In this document: piece by piece, positions 53,816 to 64,000 of the stretch
Layout: the number at the start of each line of letters is the position of its first letter
Numbering within the stretch: the stretch's first letter is position 1
Position numbers and translations under genes: made by a program
DNA from: Echiichthys vipera
Taxonomy: Eukaryota; Chordata; Actinopteri; Perciformes; Trachinidae
Assembly: GCA_963691815.1 (NCBI GenBank)
Contig: OY829657.1
Coordinates: forward strand, 29,733,003 to 29,797,002
Direction of reading: 5' to 3'
Length of the DNA stretch: 64,000 bases
Notes under the pieces: model-generated
Told to the model about the DNA's origin: nothing
What the model saw: the letters and a program-made list of their open reading frames with translations, nothing else
Database searches by the model: none

Positions 53816-53985
53816 GTATAAGCAATATGCTGTACACAGGCATGAGGAGCACCAGGTAATGATCAGATCTTCCCAGGGGAGGGAGTGGAGTTGAGGTGTA
53901 TGCATCCTTGGTGTTTGCATGCACTATGTCTAGGGTTTTATTGTATCTGGTGTGGCAGGTGACATACTGTTTAAAGTAGGGATTC
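53816..53985 (-). pseudogene. CR1/Rex1-like endonuclease end fragment
   Basis: The minus strand reads YFKQYVTCHTRYNKTLDIVH, KDAYTSTPLPPLGRSDHYLV with the final Asp-His of the endonuclease (GRSDH). Only this short block is left. Confidence 0.75.
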
Positions 53986-54600
53986 ACTGATCAATATTAA
54001 GATCGGATATTGGTCCTGATTTTGACAAATTAGCTGGATCAGTTATCCGATTATTAACTAGATCTATCGATCCATTAAATGGCTGCGAGCATGTTTTTCC
54101 ACATGAACCAATAGCAGTTTAAATTAAGTTTCACCAGTCGAAATGTTACATATCCAAATCAAATATAGCCGGTTACATATGGACATGTGTTCCTTAAGGG
54201 AAATCTGAGAAGAAAGGTCAAACCCCAGCTCTGTCTTAACGTCACAATTACTCCAGCAAGTCTGAGTGGACAAACAGCGCTGCACCTTCACCATATTACT
54301 ATACTACTTTGTTATCAAGTTCAGCTGCTATATTTTATTTTGAATTCCTGTTTGCACTAAATATTTACAAATACGTCTGTTTGTTATGAAGTAACTTTCT
54401 TCTCAGGTTCAGCTGTTAAATTTTATTTCAATTTTAAGAAGTTTAAGCCGGTACACAATTGTTTATTTTATTAACAAATCAATAAATAAATAACAATTCC
54501 ATAAATTTGTATCTATGTGTTAATTTGTTACATTTTATTTTACAAAGTTAGGAAAGTAATGTTTAAGTCAAGCCTGATACCTTTAAAATATACACCTTTG

Positions 54601-54669
<69 letters not shown>

Positions 54670-54828
54670 ATAAAATATACTCCTTTTCTCAGCTCAGGTT
54701 TTATAAGGACAGGCCTTAGGGTTCATGTGACATAGAAGTTTCTGAATGTCTGCTCTGGCTGACCCCCTGTTCATCCAGGCTAAACTTTTGTTCACTCAGT
54801 TTTACCGATTAATCCAAGGAGAAAGAGC
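53986..54828. other. Possible hAT debris and an (AT)n microsatellite
   Basis: AGGGATTCACTGATCAATAT and GATCGGATATTGG at the left resemble the start of a common fish hAT family (AGGGATGCACCGAT…). A pure (AT)n tract runs 54604-54664. No coding sequence is recognised. Confidence 0.45.
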
Positions 54829-55317
54829 ATGGCTGAAGGAGGACAGAGTAGTAAAGAATACATTAAGGAAAGGGAGGAAAGGGTGAGTGCATTTAATCCA
54901 CATGCCCTTGCCTTTCAAACCAAGCCTTCTCTTCCAGTGTCAGTCCACTTTAACAGCTTCTCTCCCAGCACCTATTATGCAAAATATCTACATACAAATT
55001 ATATCTCTTTCTTGTTTTCCAATTTTCGTATTCGACATCCTGCCTTCACTTTTATTTTTACGTATGGCAACAAATGTCAGACCTTGGATAAAAGACACTT
55101 TTTGGCAGTCTGGGAAATCACCCTCAGTCTGTGTATTCACGAGTCTTCGTACACTTTAAAAAGCACACAAGGTCCGGCCAGACATTCAGCATTGCTAGAA
55201 GTACAACAGAATATGATGGTGGAAAGAACGAGACTAATTAGCTACACAAGTTCAAGCATCAAAGGCCGGAAGAGAGGAGCTGGTGTGTGTGTGTGTGTGT
55301 GTGCGTGTGTGTTTTAA
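54829..55317 (+). CDS. Open frame of unknown nature (possible first exon)
   Basis: ATG opens 162 codons. The first 23 (MAEGGQSSKEYIKEREER and a few more) are charged and end at GGGTGAGTGC, a good splice donor at about 54892, while the rest looks like translated non-coding DNA and ends in a GT repeat. So a small first exon, possibly of a transposase, is conceivable. I recognise no family. Confidence 0.2.
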   Translation: MAEGGQSSKEYIKEREERVSAFNPHALAFQTKPSLPVSVHFNSFSPSTYYAKYLHTNYISFLFSNFRIRHPAFTFIFTYGNKCQTLDKRHFLAVWEITLSLCIHESSYTLKSTQGPARHSALLEVQQNMMVERTRLISYTSSSIKGRKRGAGVCVCVCACVF

Positions 55318-55655
55318 GTAAAAAAGAGGGTTAGAGAGATTTAGTAGTTTTCACAAAGTTTACAGCATTCTAGTCATCAGGACAAACATGGACTACACTA
55401 CTAGGCTTAATAGATTGAGAACGAGACAGAGGACGGCTAAAAACAGGTCAAAGGATAAGCTAATAAATGAAAGCTAAGGTTAAAAGTTGAGCTTCAAGCT
55501 CAGATTTAAAGGCATCAACGGAGTCAGACTGTGTCATGTCAACGTGTATGTGTATGTGACCAGGGAACATAGGACCCTTTTTTTTTTATTGAAAAATGTC
55601 ATATGTTCCCTGCTTTCTCCGGATTCCACGGCAAATAGGCTTAAGTATACCCTAA
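55318..55655. other. No gene recognised
   Basis: Unassigned sequence after a (GT)n tract at 55281-55311. Confidence 0.4.
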
Positions 55656-56145
55656 GGGCGCACTCACACTGTCCATTCGTAGCGTGCGGAAGCACGCTGC
55701 ACAGTTAAAGTCTAGTTCGTTTGACCAGTTTGAGTACAACTGTACCGCACCCAGGCAGGGCACGCTTGCGGGCCGCGGTGGCGGAGAGGTGGGTTTTTCT
55801 AAAAGCAAGGATTGCACATGTACGGGCACAAGTGTGCGCACCTGTATGAGCGCGGGCCTTGACAGTGGTCTATTTATATGCGTCTGTTTAAAAAGATGCT
55901 GCCGAACGGTTCGCAGTGGTCTGATGCGGAGGTGAAGTGTTTGCTGCAGATTTGGACAAATAAAACTTCAAATACAGTCTGACAAAACTAAATCCCTGAG
56001 GGGTGATGACGTATAAGCAAGAAGCAATGGAGCTGCAGCCCAGATCTTTTCAATTAATGTGAGTACAAGTGGGCCTTGGCTGGGGGGAAGAGGGAGGGGG
56101 GACAAGCACCCTAAAGCACGGGACATGGACAGTGTTAAGGCGCCC
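55656..56145. mobile_element. PIF/Harbinger-type MITE with TAA duplication
   Basis: The ends are GGGCGCACTCACACTGTCCA and, inverted, TGGACAGTGTTAAGGCGCCC. TAA lies on both sides (55653-55655, 56146-56148). The family is that of 18181-18783; the 490-bp body shares AAAAGATGCTGCCGAACGGT with the 53613 fragment. There is no transposase inside. Confidence 0.8.
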
Positions 56146-56576
56146 TAACACTATCCCCCAACCCTGATCCTAACCGTAACCCCTAACCCCCCTAAGTTTA
56201 TGCGACCGGGAAACACAGGGATGACCCCGCGGAGAGCAGGGGATTGTATATAAGCAGGGAGATCAGACACATATGACAGGGTGTGTACACATGTCCTGGA
56301 AGAGACATTTCACTCGTATAGTAAGTTCTGTAGTAAGACCATTCAAGTCACTCTTATGGGGACAAATATTTTCATTGGTGAGTGCAAGACACTTACCTTA
56401 CACAGCAGCTACATTTTCACAATAACAAGAATCGCAAGTTCCCATGTCACACAAGAATCCATCTCGTCAGGCTCCATGTGATTTGTTAGTGTCCTTAGCA
56501 ACGGTGAACCAATCAGTCAGATACCTGTGAGGAACTACCAGCAGTTGAGGGGGAGGTAGCGTGGGGTGACGACTAC
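56146..56576. other. No gene recognised
   Basis: The string TTGTATATAAGCAGGG near 56244 is TATA-box-like, but no transcript can be assigned downstream with confidence. Confidence 0.35.
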
Positions 56577-56740
56577 ATGACTACATCAATGGAGGCTCCT
56601 AAAGAGGTTAGCTTAGATGCTGCGATAGCATCAGTTTTATCAGAACTGGAGAGTTTTTCCTCATTGAAAGAACACCACAGAAGGCGTTTTTTGATGGAAA
56701 TGATGTTTTCACACTTCAAGTTTAAGTTTGATAGACAGAT
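56577..56740 (+). pseudogene. RecQ-like helicase N-terminal fragment
   Basis: The frame reads VSLDAAIASVLSELESFSSL + KEHHRRRFL; shifting one base gives GNDVFTLQV. Together this resembles the start of the RecQ-like helicase domain (…LK-QR-ALE-FL-G-DVF-LLPTG) found repeatedly in fish genomes. The Walker A motif itself is absent. It is a small, frameshifted relic. Confidence 0.4.
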
Positions 56741-56899
56741 AGCTCATCCAGTCACCTGTCAGGTGTGCTTTGAAAGTGCTGTGTGACCCAGACCAGGGGA
56801 ACCCAGTGGAAAGTGTTTGTTTTTAATTTATTTTTTAATAAAGCTTTACTATTCCTTTACTATGTTCCTTCCTATGTCTCTTTTATTCTAAATAAACTG

Positions 56900-57115
56900 T
56901 TACTGTGACAGGTGTAATTAATAATAGCAATAATGATAATTAGTAGTAGCAGTATTCTGTTATAGTTGCATTGTTATTATGATTAGTAGTAGTAATATCA
57001 TTATTATTATTAATATTATTATTATAATCATTAATAATAGTAGTAGTAATATCATTAGTATATTATTATAATCATTAATAATAGTAGTAGTAGTATTGTT
57101 ATTATTATTACTATT
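56900..57115. repeat. Complex TAT/TAG-rich simple repeat
   Basis: Runs of ATT, TAT and TAG triplets with two copies of ATTATAATCATTAATAATAG + TAGTAGTA. Confidence 0.8.
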
Positions 57116-57309
57116 ATAAAAATGGGGAGGGGGGGCAAACGACCACATGTCCCAAAGCTGACCAATGAGTGAGGGATTTACTGTCCAATCACAGGTGATT
57201 TTACTTATGAGCTGTCTGTGGTCTCATCCAATGGTTGTTTGTGTCATTCAGGCAGGCCAGAAATGGTTGAAATGGTTATTAGAGCCATTTGCACCCAGCG
57301 GGGGTTGGT

Positions 57310-57570
57310 TAAGGTTTATGAATAATTATGGGTGTGGCCTATTGAATGACAGCTAGCCGCTGACCCTCACTTCTCCTCGGAGATATAGGTCAGCCAGAAG
57401 AATCTCCCTCCACCCAACGTCACATCAATGCCCTTTTAGTAAGAGGAAATTAGGCAAGTCAAAGTCCGACAAGATGGCGACTCCCTTAGGTGAGTAAGAT
57501 TGGATCAAGTTGATAGAACGAACCCCGACTGGTTTGCTACGTCAATTTTTATACAGTCTATGGGGCTGTA
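57310..57570 (+). repeat. Dispersed repeat, inverted partner at 60555-60850
   Basis: GGTTTATGAATAATTATGGG through GACAAGATGGCGACTCCCTT and ATACAGTCTATGG matches the reverse complement of 60590-60850 with many substitutions. It is non-coding and probably two copies of one repeat family. I cannot name it. Confidence 0.6.
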
Positions 57571-57734
57571 TACCAATCAGACCAACAATCCGGATGACAT
57601 GCTCCATTCATTTGGCGGGGCTAACTGGTAGATTCAACTCTTACCAAAACCAGTCGGCAGAGTAAGTTCAAAGTAAACTTGCCACTGAAATAATTTCAAA
57701 CTGCCAATTGAAACTGCCATGAAATATTTATGAA

Positions 57735-57902
57735 CTTGGACTTGTACAGCGCCTTTCTAGTCTTCTGACTGCTCAAGGCAATTTGGGGGTCCAGTGTCTT
57801 GCTCAAGGAAACTTTGACATGCGGACCGGGGAAGCTGGGGATTGAACCTATGATCTTGCGAATGGAGGAAGACCCACTCTAACACTGAGCTAAAGTCGCC
57901 CC
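57735..57902 (-). mobile_element. tRNA-derived SINE (minus)
   Basis: On the minus strand it starts GGGGCGACTTTAGCTCAGTG (A box) and has GGTTCAATCC (B box) after about 55 bases, then GAGCAAGACACTGGACCCCC and a 3' part ending AGGCGCTGTACAAGTCCAAG. These are the signatures of a fish tRNA-SINE. The tRNA fold is decayed. Confidence 0.75.
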
Positions 57903-58780
57903 ACATATAGCCTACAACTAGCTCTCAAAACTGATTGTGGAATCCTCCAGCCCACTGTACTCACTCTAAAGCTAGGGTCATCATATAACATCATAATTCA
58001 TCTGCATCACTAAGCATGCTATTGTCCTAACAAGTTGCCTACTGCACAATGTAACCCTGGGACCATTTTTTAAAAAGGTGTTAGTTACATCAATCTCACA
58101 CTTTTTTTTGGCAAAATGACACATGTGATACAACTGAGTTCCCATTTCAAAATCCAACATTACACCCACTTCTCATTTGTCAGAAACAAATCTTTAAATA
58201 TTAGTAGAGACTTTCTACAGAAACCCTGAAAGGCAAGGTGTAAAAAAAATGACATTTGGGAAATTGTCTTATTTAATTACCTGGAAACAACAGCAGTGTG
58301 CAACAGTTAAAACACACAGACCTTCTGTGTAACATCCATGTCCATACGCATCAGCGGTGTTGGACAAATAATGTCCAACTGTGAACTTAACTTACTATTT
58401 GTTGTTACATTTATTTTACATATTGTATTTCTTGCATCCAGGTGCATCATATACATATTAGGTAGGTTTACACTGCCTGCAGGCATCATGATCATGTCAT
58501 CCATTGACATGAATATTAAATAACCATGTGAAACCGGCAGTCTCTTCCCAATAAGATTCCATCAGAGCTTATATCAACACTGCTTAACCCAAGTCGGCAA
58601 CTATGCGAAGTCCCATTATGTTTTACAGACATTTGTAGTTCACTAATAAGGTAAAACATTTACATTTATGCTGCATTTTGCTGAACTTCCCTTTGTACTG
58701 CGCGTCAGGCAAGGCTTTTGAAAACAATTATTAATTAAGCCTCAAAGTTTATACTAAGGCGATAACATCATTTTTTCGTA
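57903..58780. other. No gene recognised
   Basis: Short open frames on both strands (57981-58169, 58307-58523) overlap each other and show no family signature. Confidence 0.4.
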
Positions 58781-59020
58781 AATCCTTTCTAGTCTTCTGA
58801 CTACGCAATGCGCTTTCATACTTCTTGTCACATTAATTTATTCCCACAGACATTCACACTGATGGCAGTGGACACCTACATACCATAAAATCTAATCTAA
58901 CCATTCACACCACATTCACACACCCATGCGCAGCACAGGGAGGTTCAGTGTCTTGCCAAAGCACACTTCGACAGGCGGACTGGAGAAGCAGGGGATCGAA
59001 CCATGGATTTCTCGAATGGA
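58781..59020 (-). mobile_element. Related SINE copy (minus), 5' end lost
   Basis: It shares CCTTTCTAGTCTTCTGACTA, TTCAGTGTCTTGCC and GGGGATCGAACCATG with the SINE at 57735, plus about 130 extra bases in the middle. The A-box end is missing. Confidence 0.65.
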
Positions 59021-59300
59021 AGCACTGTTACCCTGATTTAACCAGGTTTCAGTTAAGGATAAACAATCAACAAGAATGTGATTGATAATCAAATCATTGA
59101 TTACAAATGTTTTTCCTGCCAAAAAAATGATGTTTAATAAAGCTAGATTTAGTGTGTTAATGTCATTATCTGCCCCATGTTTAGGGACTGGCTGGGGCTG
59201 ATGAGGAATGAATGCTAGATTTGATAAATTTACAGAATTAATTTGTTTTTTTGCTTAGCCTTATGAAGACTGGAAATGAGGAAGCTATTGACTTGGGCCC
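59021..59300 (-). pseudogene. L2-type LINE ORF2 5' fragment
   Basis: The minus strand reads LALLNIIFLAGKTFVINDLI-like sequence and NHILVDCLSLTETWLNQGNS, with the endonuclease Glu in LTETWL. It resembles the start of the second L2 family (25590-35775). Only about 60 codons remain. Confidence 0.65.
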
Positions 59301-60554
59301 CGACTTATCCTGGAAAAAGTCATAATGAGTGAAATCTGTCCTGAAGTCTGAGCCCAGCACATCTCAGTAGATTGTGTTTTGTTGGATATGAAGCACAATG
59401 TTCATGGACAGCAGAGTGGGCCCTTGGGTGAAGGCTTGTTCCCTTGGTCTCCTAGATCTGGTAGAGTATTGATATTCTGCCTTCCAACTCCATGATTTTT
59501 TCTGCGAACTGGGCACAGCCAACACAGCCATGCGGGGAGGTGAGTGGAGCCATGGGTTGTTGTTATTGTAGTGACTGGGCCGAGATAGAAAGAAGGCCAG
59601 TACAAAGTCCAGAAATGCATACAAAGGTTAAGGATGGTGCGGTCAGGAGAAGAAGAAGATCTGGTTTATTGCAGGGTTGACTCAAAGGAAGACATCAAGC
59701 AAAACTTACCGGCATGGGTCCAGCAAGTGGGCCTGATGCGGAGATTAGGCTTCAGACAAAATCTGTTGTAGCAAGCAGGGTGGCAGCAGGTAGCCAGCAG
59801 CAGGAACCAACTTCAAACCCCTCGGCTGATTGATTTGAGACTTGGATGAACAATAACCCTTCCTTCAGTTAAAAAATCTAGGTAAAACGATAGTAATCTA
59901 AAACATGTATTGTGAAATTATGGTTTAAACTAGACAAAACTACTTAGAAATTCAGTACGAAGGAGCGTATGTATAACTGCCGTGTAGTCATGCGATAAAT
60001 GTGTATAAATGTGTCCTTGGACATCTTATTATTTCCCCCTAAGCAAAATAACACAATGCAGAGAGGGCTGTAGGTATAGTTTGCTGTGAACAAATTGGTC
60101 TGTTTGAGTTGCACCCGTGTATGACACAGAGTGGGTCGATGAGTCCAACAACAGCAAGGATGTCTGTCCCAACCCACTCAGTATTTCTAGTAGAACTCCT
60201 AACTTGCTGATTTAGGAGTAAGAAAGTGGGAAACTTGCATTCATTTCCAGACATATATTTTCCACTTCTTTCTTGGCTTTTGAAGTTATCTCCACTGAAC
60301 AAAAACAAGCTGTTTTGTGTCTATTAGTTTTCATTTGCACCTGTCAATATCATATTGGTTGTTGTAGTCTGATGATTGTCACGCTTTTTGCATGAGTACC
60401 TTCTTATTGTTAACAAGCTTCCAGACACGTAAGAGGCTGCCTATATAACTCTTTGTCAACATATTAAATTAGTGACACTAAGCAGACTTTTGATTTCTAT
60501 CGACACTGACAGAGACCTCAAGCTTCCCAACACAGTCGATCACAGTTTGATGAA
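59301..60554. other. No gene recognised
   Basis: About 1.25 kb without a supported gene. Open frames at 59364-59680 and 59944-60308 overlap on opposite strands and have no recognised similarity. Confidence 0.4.
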
Positions 60555-60850
60555 TCATGACGCCATCCATAGCAACAGGGTAACCCATAGACGAATGGAC
60601 GTAGCCTCTCCATCGGGGTCCATTATCTCAACTTGATCCAATCGTCCTCGCCAACGGAAGTCGCCATCTTGTCAGACTTTGACTCCACCTCATTTAGTCT
60701 TACCAAAAAAGGGCATGTATGTGATGTCGGGGGCAGGGACACACTTCCATCTGGTTGATGTATACCTCCGAGGATAAGTGAGAGCAAGAGGCTAGCTGTC
60801 ACTCAAGAGGCCGCGCCCCTAATTATTCACCAACTTTAACCTCCAATAAA
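60555..60850 (-). repeat. Inverted partner of the 57310-57570 repeat
   Basis: Reverse complement contains GTGAATAATTAGGGGCGCGG, GTGACAGCTAGCC and GACAAGATGGCGACTTCCGT, in the same order as 57310-57500. Confidence 0.6.
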
Positions 60851-61900
60851 ATAAAAACTAGCCTGGGACAAAAAAATGCACCCGCCTCAGTGTTGTCATG
60901 GGGATATGACCTAAACACACAGACTAGAATGGGTTTTTTGTACCAGGCCTTAAATAGGTTTAATTATGCTGTGAAAATGGCCTGTTTAACATCGGGAGGT
61001 CAATAAGAAATTGCTCTATTATGAAACCTGACCATAGTGGCCACTCGGCAAACTGCAATTTTTGGCACTTATTGGATCAACTAGGAAGTCCCACCCTTTC
61101 TTCACAGAACAGAAGTGAACAAGAGGACATAAAACTCCAAATTCCTTTGTAAAAGTGGGTCTCACCAGCTTTGTAGATAGTTTTTAAGAGGACACTCTTA
61201 ACGAGGAAGTGCTATTTAGGAGTGCTGGTAGTGGGAAAACAAAATGTTTTGGGAATACGGGCCCAGGCATATGTAATGTGGACCTGCTGATGTACATTAA
61301 CCCACATTGGACCAGCTCATATAAGTCAGTCGTCACTTAGTTCTTCACACAAGAGACTTTAGTCATACTGCAGCCTACAGCGTATAAGTTATAGAGGTGA
61401 AAATTTGAATTCTTGTTAAGACCCCGGCACGTATGGCAGACACCAAAAATGACACTCCCACATCTTACCCCGCACATTCAAAATTCTTACATTCAGGTGC
61501 GATATATGCAAAAGCTACTTTTACGAACTCCTCTTAGGCCGAGTGTCTGATCAAGATGAAACTTGGCACACATAATGTTTGAATGGTCCTGACCAAAAGT
61601 TATCAAAATAATTTTGATATGCTTATAAATGCCGACGTTATAAAGGAACAACTTCCTGTAGATTACAGTCAAAACAGGAAGTGCTGCGCATCTTCCTCAA
61701 ATTGTGTAGGATTGACACAACATGTGGTAATCTTGTTTCCTATGTCTTACTGAGGCCTAAGCCCGAGGCCCAAAATTTCGAGTAGCATCCAGCTGCAGAC
61801 CCGGAGTACAAGCCCCTCACTTGACACAGGTCCCTCACTTGACAAAGCCCCTTGCTTGACGGAAGTGAATCAGTAAGTAGGCGGGAATTTTAGCGAACTC
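60851..61900. other. Repeat-like non-coding sequence
   Basis: Blocks such as GATCAAGATGAAACTTGGCA and AAAACAGGAAGTGCTGCGCA have the style of high-copy fish DNA-transposon sequence. I cannot define ends or family. Confidence 0.35.
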
Positions 61901-61916
61901 GCTGTCACGGCTGAAC

Positions 61917-63420
61917 ATGATGAAGATAATGGAGACGTTTAAAAACAACGTAAGCTTTGCTATGTTGATAATGTTGCTAACTACGAGCTAACTAGCAATC
62001 TTTGATGCGCCTGAATTTGGGGATACTGCTGTCACTCTGTGGTAAATACATTTCTGATATAGTTTTTTTGCAACCTGTGAGATGTGTAAGGGATTTTCCT
62101 GCGCTGAGATTGTTGTGTCGGCCGCTAAAGGCTTATTAAACTGGCAGTGCTAATGAAAACCATGAGCACCACAATGATGAAAAGACAAGCCAGCCTCGGC
62201 ATATTTGTCTTTAACCCGTATATGGATGCACTTTGTATTTGTGGCAATGTTCTTCCTTTAGGATAACATGGCAGCTCTGCGGAGATGGTGGTGTGCAGTG
62301 CTAGTGGAAAACCTGCACCTGGAGGGGTCTGTGTCTGTTTTTGTCTGTCATATTTTGACTATTTGTTTGTTCTACAGATATGGCAGAAGGTTTGCCCATT
62401 TTTCCAAGGAGGCAGAAAGCATGCTGAATGGTCTTCTTCCACCAGTCTTTAGACTAAAACGAAAGAGAGGTGAATTAAGGGTCCAATATTATAAAAGGCT
62501 ATGTATGTTAATCACCATAACTGATTGATTTCTAACAGTTTGACATGGTAAAAAAATAAATACTTCCGTCAAAAGGACACAGCTGTTTTTAATGTCCAGG
62601 AGGAGGTGACAAGCCAAGCGGAGGACGAAAATGGAAAGGTTTGAGACATTATTTGTTTAAGAAACGAATGTGTTTTTTACAATTTTAAATAGTGGTAGTA
62701 ATGTAAATTTTCTTGACATTGCTAAAAGTTCATTATATTATAAATGTGGCCAACAGGAGCCAACACAGGATGATCACGTCATCAGGGAGCACAGTGACTT
62801 AAAGAGGCCATGCACAATCAACCTGGCTGAGTTGGTTAGTATGTGATTTAGATATTAGTATCAAGCATGCTATCTTGTCTCCCTAATTTATATCAAGCAT
62901 TTACTAAACATAACTAAATTTTAAAATGTTTACTTTTAGGACAATGGATCTAAGGGAGCATGAAAAGACTAGAGGTCAGTAAAAAGCCATCTAAGTACGA
63001 GGAATTAACTGCGCTTAGTATAATTTTAATATTTGCTCTATGAAATTACAGGAAATGGTAGAAGAGGAGCAGGAGAAGCGGAAACAGCAGTGTTGAGTAC
63101 TGATTGACTTCATAACAGGGAAGACTAAACTTGACAACACCTTGAGGTATCTATATGGCACTAAATTCATTAGCAGTTATGGCATTCACTGGATGTCCAT
63201 CTTAAAGCATTTATCAGAAGATGATCAATGCCACGTCATTTTAAAGTGATGTTTATTTGCAGGCCATCACCACCGGCTATCTGCATTCGCTGTGGCCACT
63301 ATCTGCTTTGATGACACGCAGCTTGATGAAGTGGTCTCTTTTCTTTTTGGAATCCTTAAAGACACACCAGGAGCGAGACAACCTATAGATTCTGTTGCTT
63401 GTCTTTGACGTGCTTTTGCC
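61917..63420 (+). other. Series of exon-like blocks, unidentified
   Basis: Several short open blocks end at plausible splice signals: ATGATGAAGATAATGGAGAC to AACAAC|GTAAGC (61949); CTACAG|ATATGG at 62379 (GRRFAHFSKEAESMLNGLLP) to GAGAG|GTGAAT; TCCAG|GAGGAGGTG at 62600 (EEVTSQAEDENGK) to AAAG|GTTTGA; CAACAG|GAGCCAACA at 62758 (EPTQDDHVIREHSDLKRPCT); ACAG|GAAATGGTA at 63053 (EMVEEEQEKRKQQC then stop); GCAG|GCCATCACC at 63263 (HRLSAFAVATICFDDTQLDE). This could be an old gene or captured host exons. I recognise no protein family, and phases do not all agree. Confidence 0.3.
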
Positions 63421-63429
63421 TGAGGTAAA

Positions 63430-63800
63430 ATGTCAGTGTTCATCATTCAGATCCAGATTGGTAGAAACTGGTATATTGCCTTACCATACATGACTATTGG
63501 TGTTAAAGATTTGAGGGGTGTAGATGTGAACCCAGTGCAGGACACCCCTGTGGCCTCCAGAAAGGAAGACACCTACATTCACTCCAGTGTGGACGTGGAG
63601 ATCCAGAGACATGTGGAGAAGTTACAAGAAGGAGCAGCTATCTTCTTTGAATTCAAGCACTACAAACCTAGAAGAGGTTCACCGGCACTAAATGTTTTGC
63701 CTTGGGCCCCATTGTCATGGAACTGTACAAGAAGACCACAGACTTCAAGAGAAAGAAACTACAGCTTCTAACAAAGAAACACCTCTAGAAACACCTCTAT
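63430..63800 (+). pseudogene. aida: AIDA (axin interactor, dorsalization-associated) C2-domain pseudogene
   Basis: The frame 63430-63771 reads PYMTIGVKDLRGVDVNPVQD, TPVASRKEDTYIHSSVDVEI, QRHVEKLQEGAAIFFEFKHY + KP, unmistakably the C-terminal C2-type domain of AIDA, a protein that binds axin and limits axin-JNK signalling. A one-base shift near 63672 changes frame; the second frame gives FTGTKCFALGPIVMELYKKT and DFKRKKLQLLTKKHL then stop, lacking about nine family residues (MEMDEIKP-like) and the normal end. The N-terminal two thirds of AIDA are absent. No intron interrupts 340 bp, which suggests a processed copy, though no poly-A tract is evident. The parent gene must be elsewhere. Confidence 0.82.
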
Positions 63801-64000
63801 CCCCCCGCCACAAAATAACTTTTTTGTATTGTTTCCTAGATGTTTATTGATTATTGAATTCTAATATTGGATCATGAAATCAATATTAAAAGGCTATTAA
63901 ACTAAACTTTGTTAATCCATACTCATGTGTTTGCTGGTCGAACTCTGCCCAATCTCACAATTTGTCTGCTTTAACATTTACAGTTTCCATTTTGTGATTT
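63801..64000. other. Sequence after the AIDA pseudogene
   Basis: AT-rich; AATATTAAA near 63882 could be a remnant polyadenylation signal. Nothing else recognised. Confidence 0.3.

Noticed and set aside
54829..55317. A 162-codon ORF as a real single-exon gene
   Set aside because: After the first 23 codons it runs through a likely splice donor and ends in a GT repeat; composition is that of non-coding DNA.
63430..63771. A functional AIDA gene
   Set aside because: The C-terminus is frameshifted and shortened, the N-terminal two thirds are absent and no proper upstream AIDA exons are found.

Overview
The window looks like genomic DNA from a ray-finned fish, most likely a percomorph teleost. It is AT-rich and has intron-split vertebrate coding sequence. 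It is dominated by mobile elements typical of fish: L2/Maui-like, Rex1/CR1-like, RTE (Rex3-like) and L1 LINEs, tRNA-derived SINEs, PIF/Harbinger, hAT and Tc1 DNA transposons, a Ty3/Gypsy LTR element and a Penelope-like element. I see no bacterial or phage features.

Only one ordinary host gene can be recognised with confidence: dio2, type II iodothyronine deiodinase, on the + strand. It has two coding exons (5387-5611 and 8466-9056), an in-frame UGA selenocysteine codon at 8655-8657, and a long 3' UTR holding a candidate form-2 SECIS hairpin at 11532-11600 about 2.5 kb past the stop. A decayed Tc1 transposon lies between the stop codon and the SECIS. The only other host-like coding matter is a broken copy of the C-terminal C2 region of AIDA (63430-63800), a short RecQ-helicase-like fragment (56577-56740), and some unidentified exon-like blocks (61917-63420).

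Layout: 1-4085 L1, L2 and Harbinger debris; 4086-11900 dio2 with flanks, intron repeats and 3' UTR; 12000-19100 SINE, hAT MITE, L1 ORF1, L2 and Rex1 relics; 19200-23050 a truncated Harbinger composite joined to an RTE LINE that is itself split by a second Harbinger; 25590-35775 one L2-type LINE (minus) split by a Rex1 LINE, a Penelope-like element with inverted arms and a Gypsy element that carries a twin-primed RTE; 36660-49980 a second L2 (plus) split by an 8-kb RTE, which is split by an unidentified insert and by a nearly full-length LINE ending in a C2H2 zinc finger, plus a hAT element near the L2 tail; 50400-54000 CR1-like and L2 fragments; 54000-61900 MITEs, SINEs, microsatellites and unplaced sequence; 61900-63800 exon-like blocks and the AIDA pseudogene.

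The nests can be ordered because several insertions keep target-site duplications: CCGGA for Gypsy, a 12-bp repeat for Penelope, 11 bp for the large RTE, 8 bp for hAT, and TTA/TAA for the MITEs. No element looks able to move on its own: each has stops, frameshifts or lost catalytic residues. The most notable items are the dio2 selenocysteine apparatus, the paired hammerhead-ribozyme-like motifs in the Penelope arms, and the nested insertion blocks.
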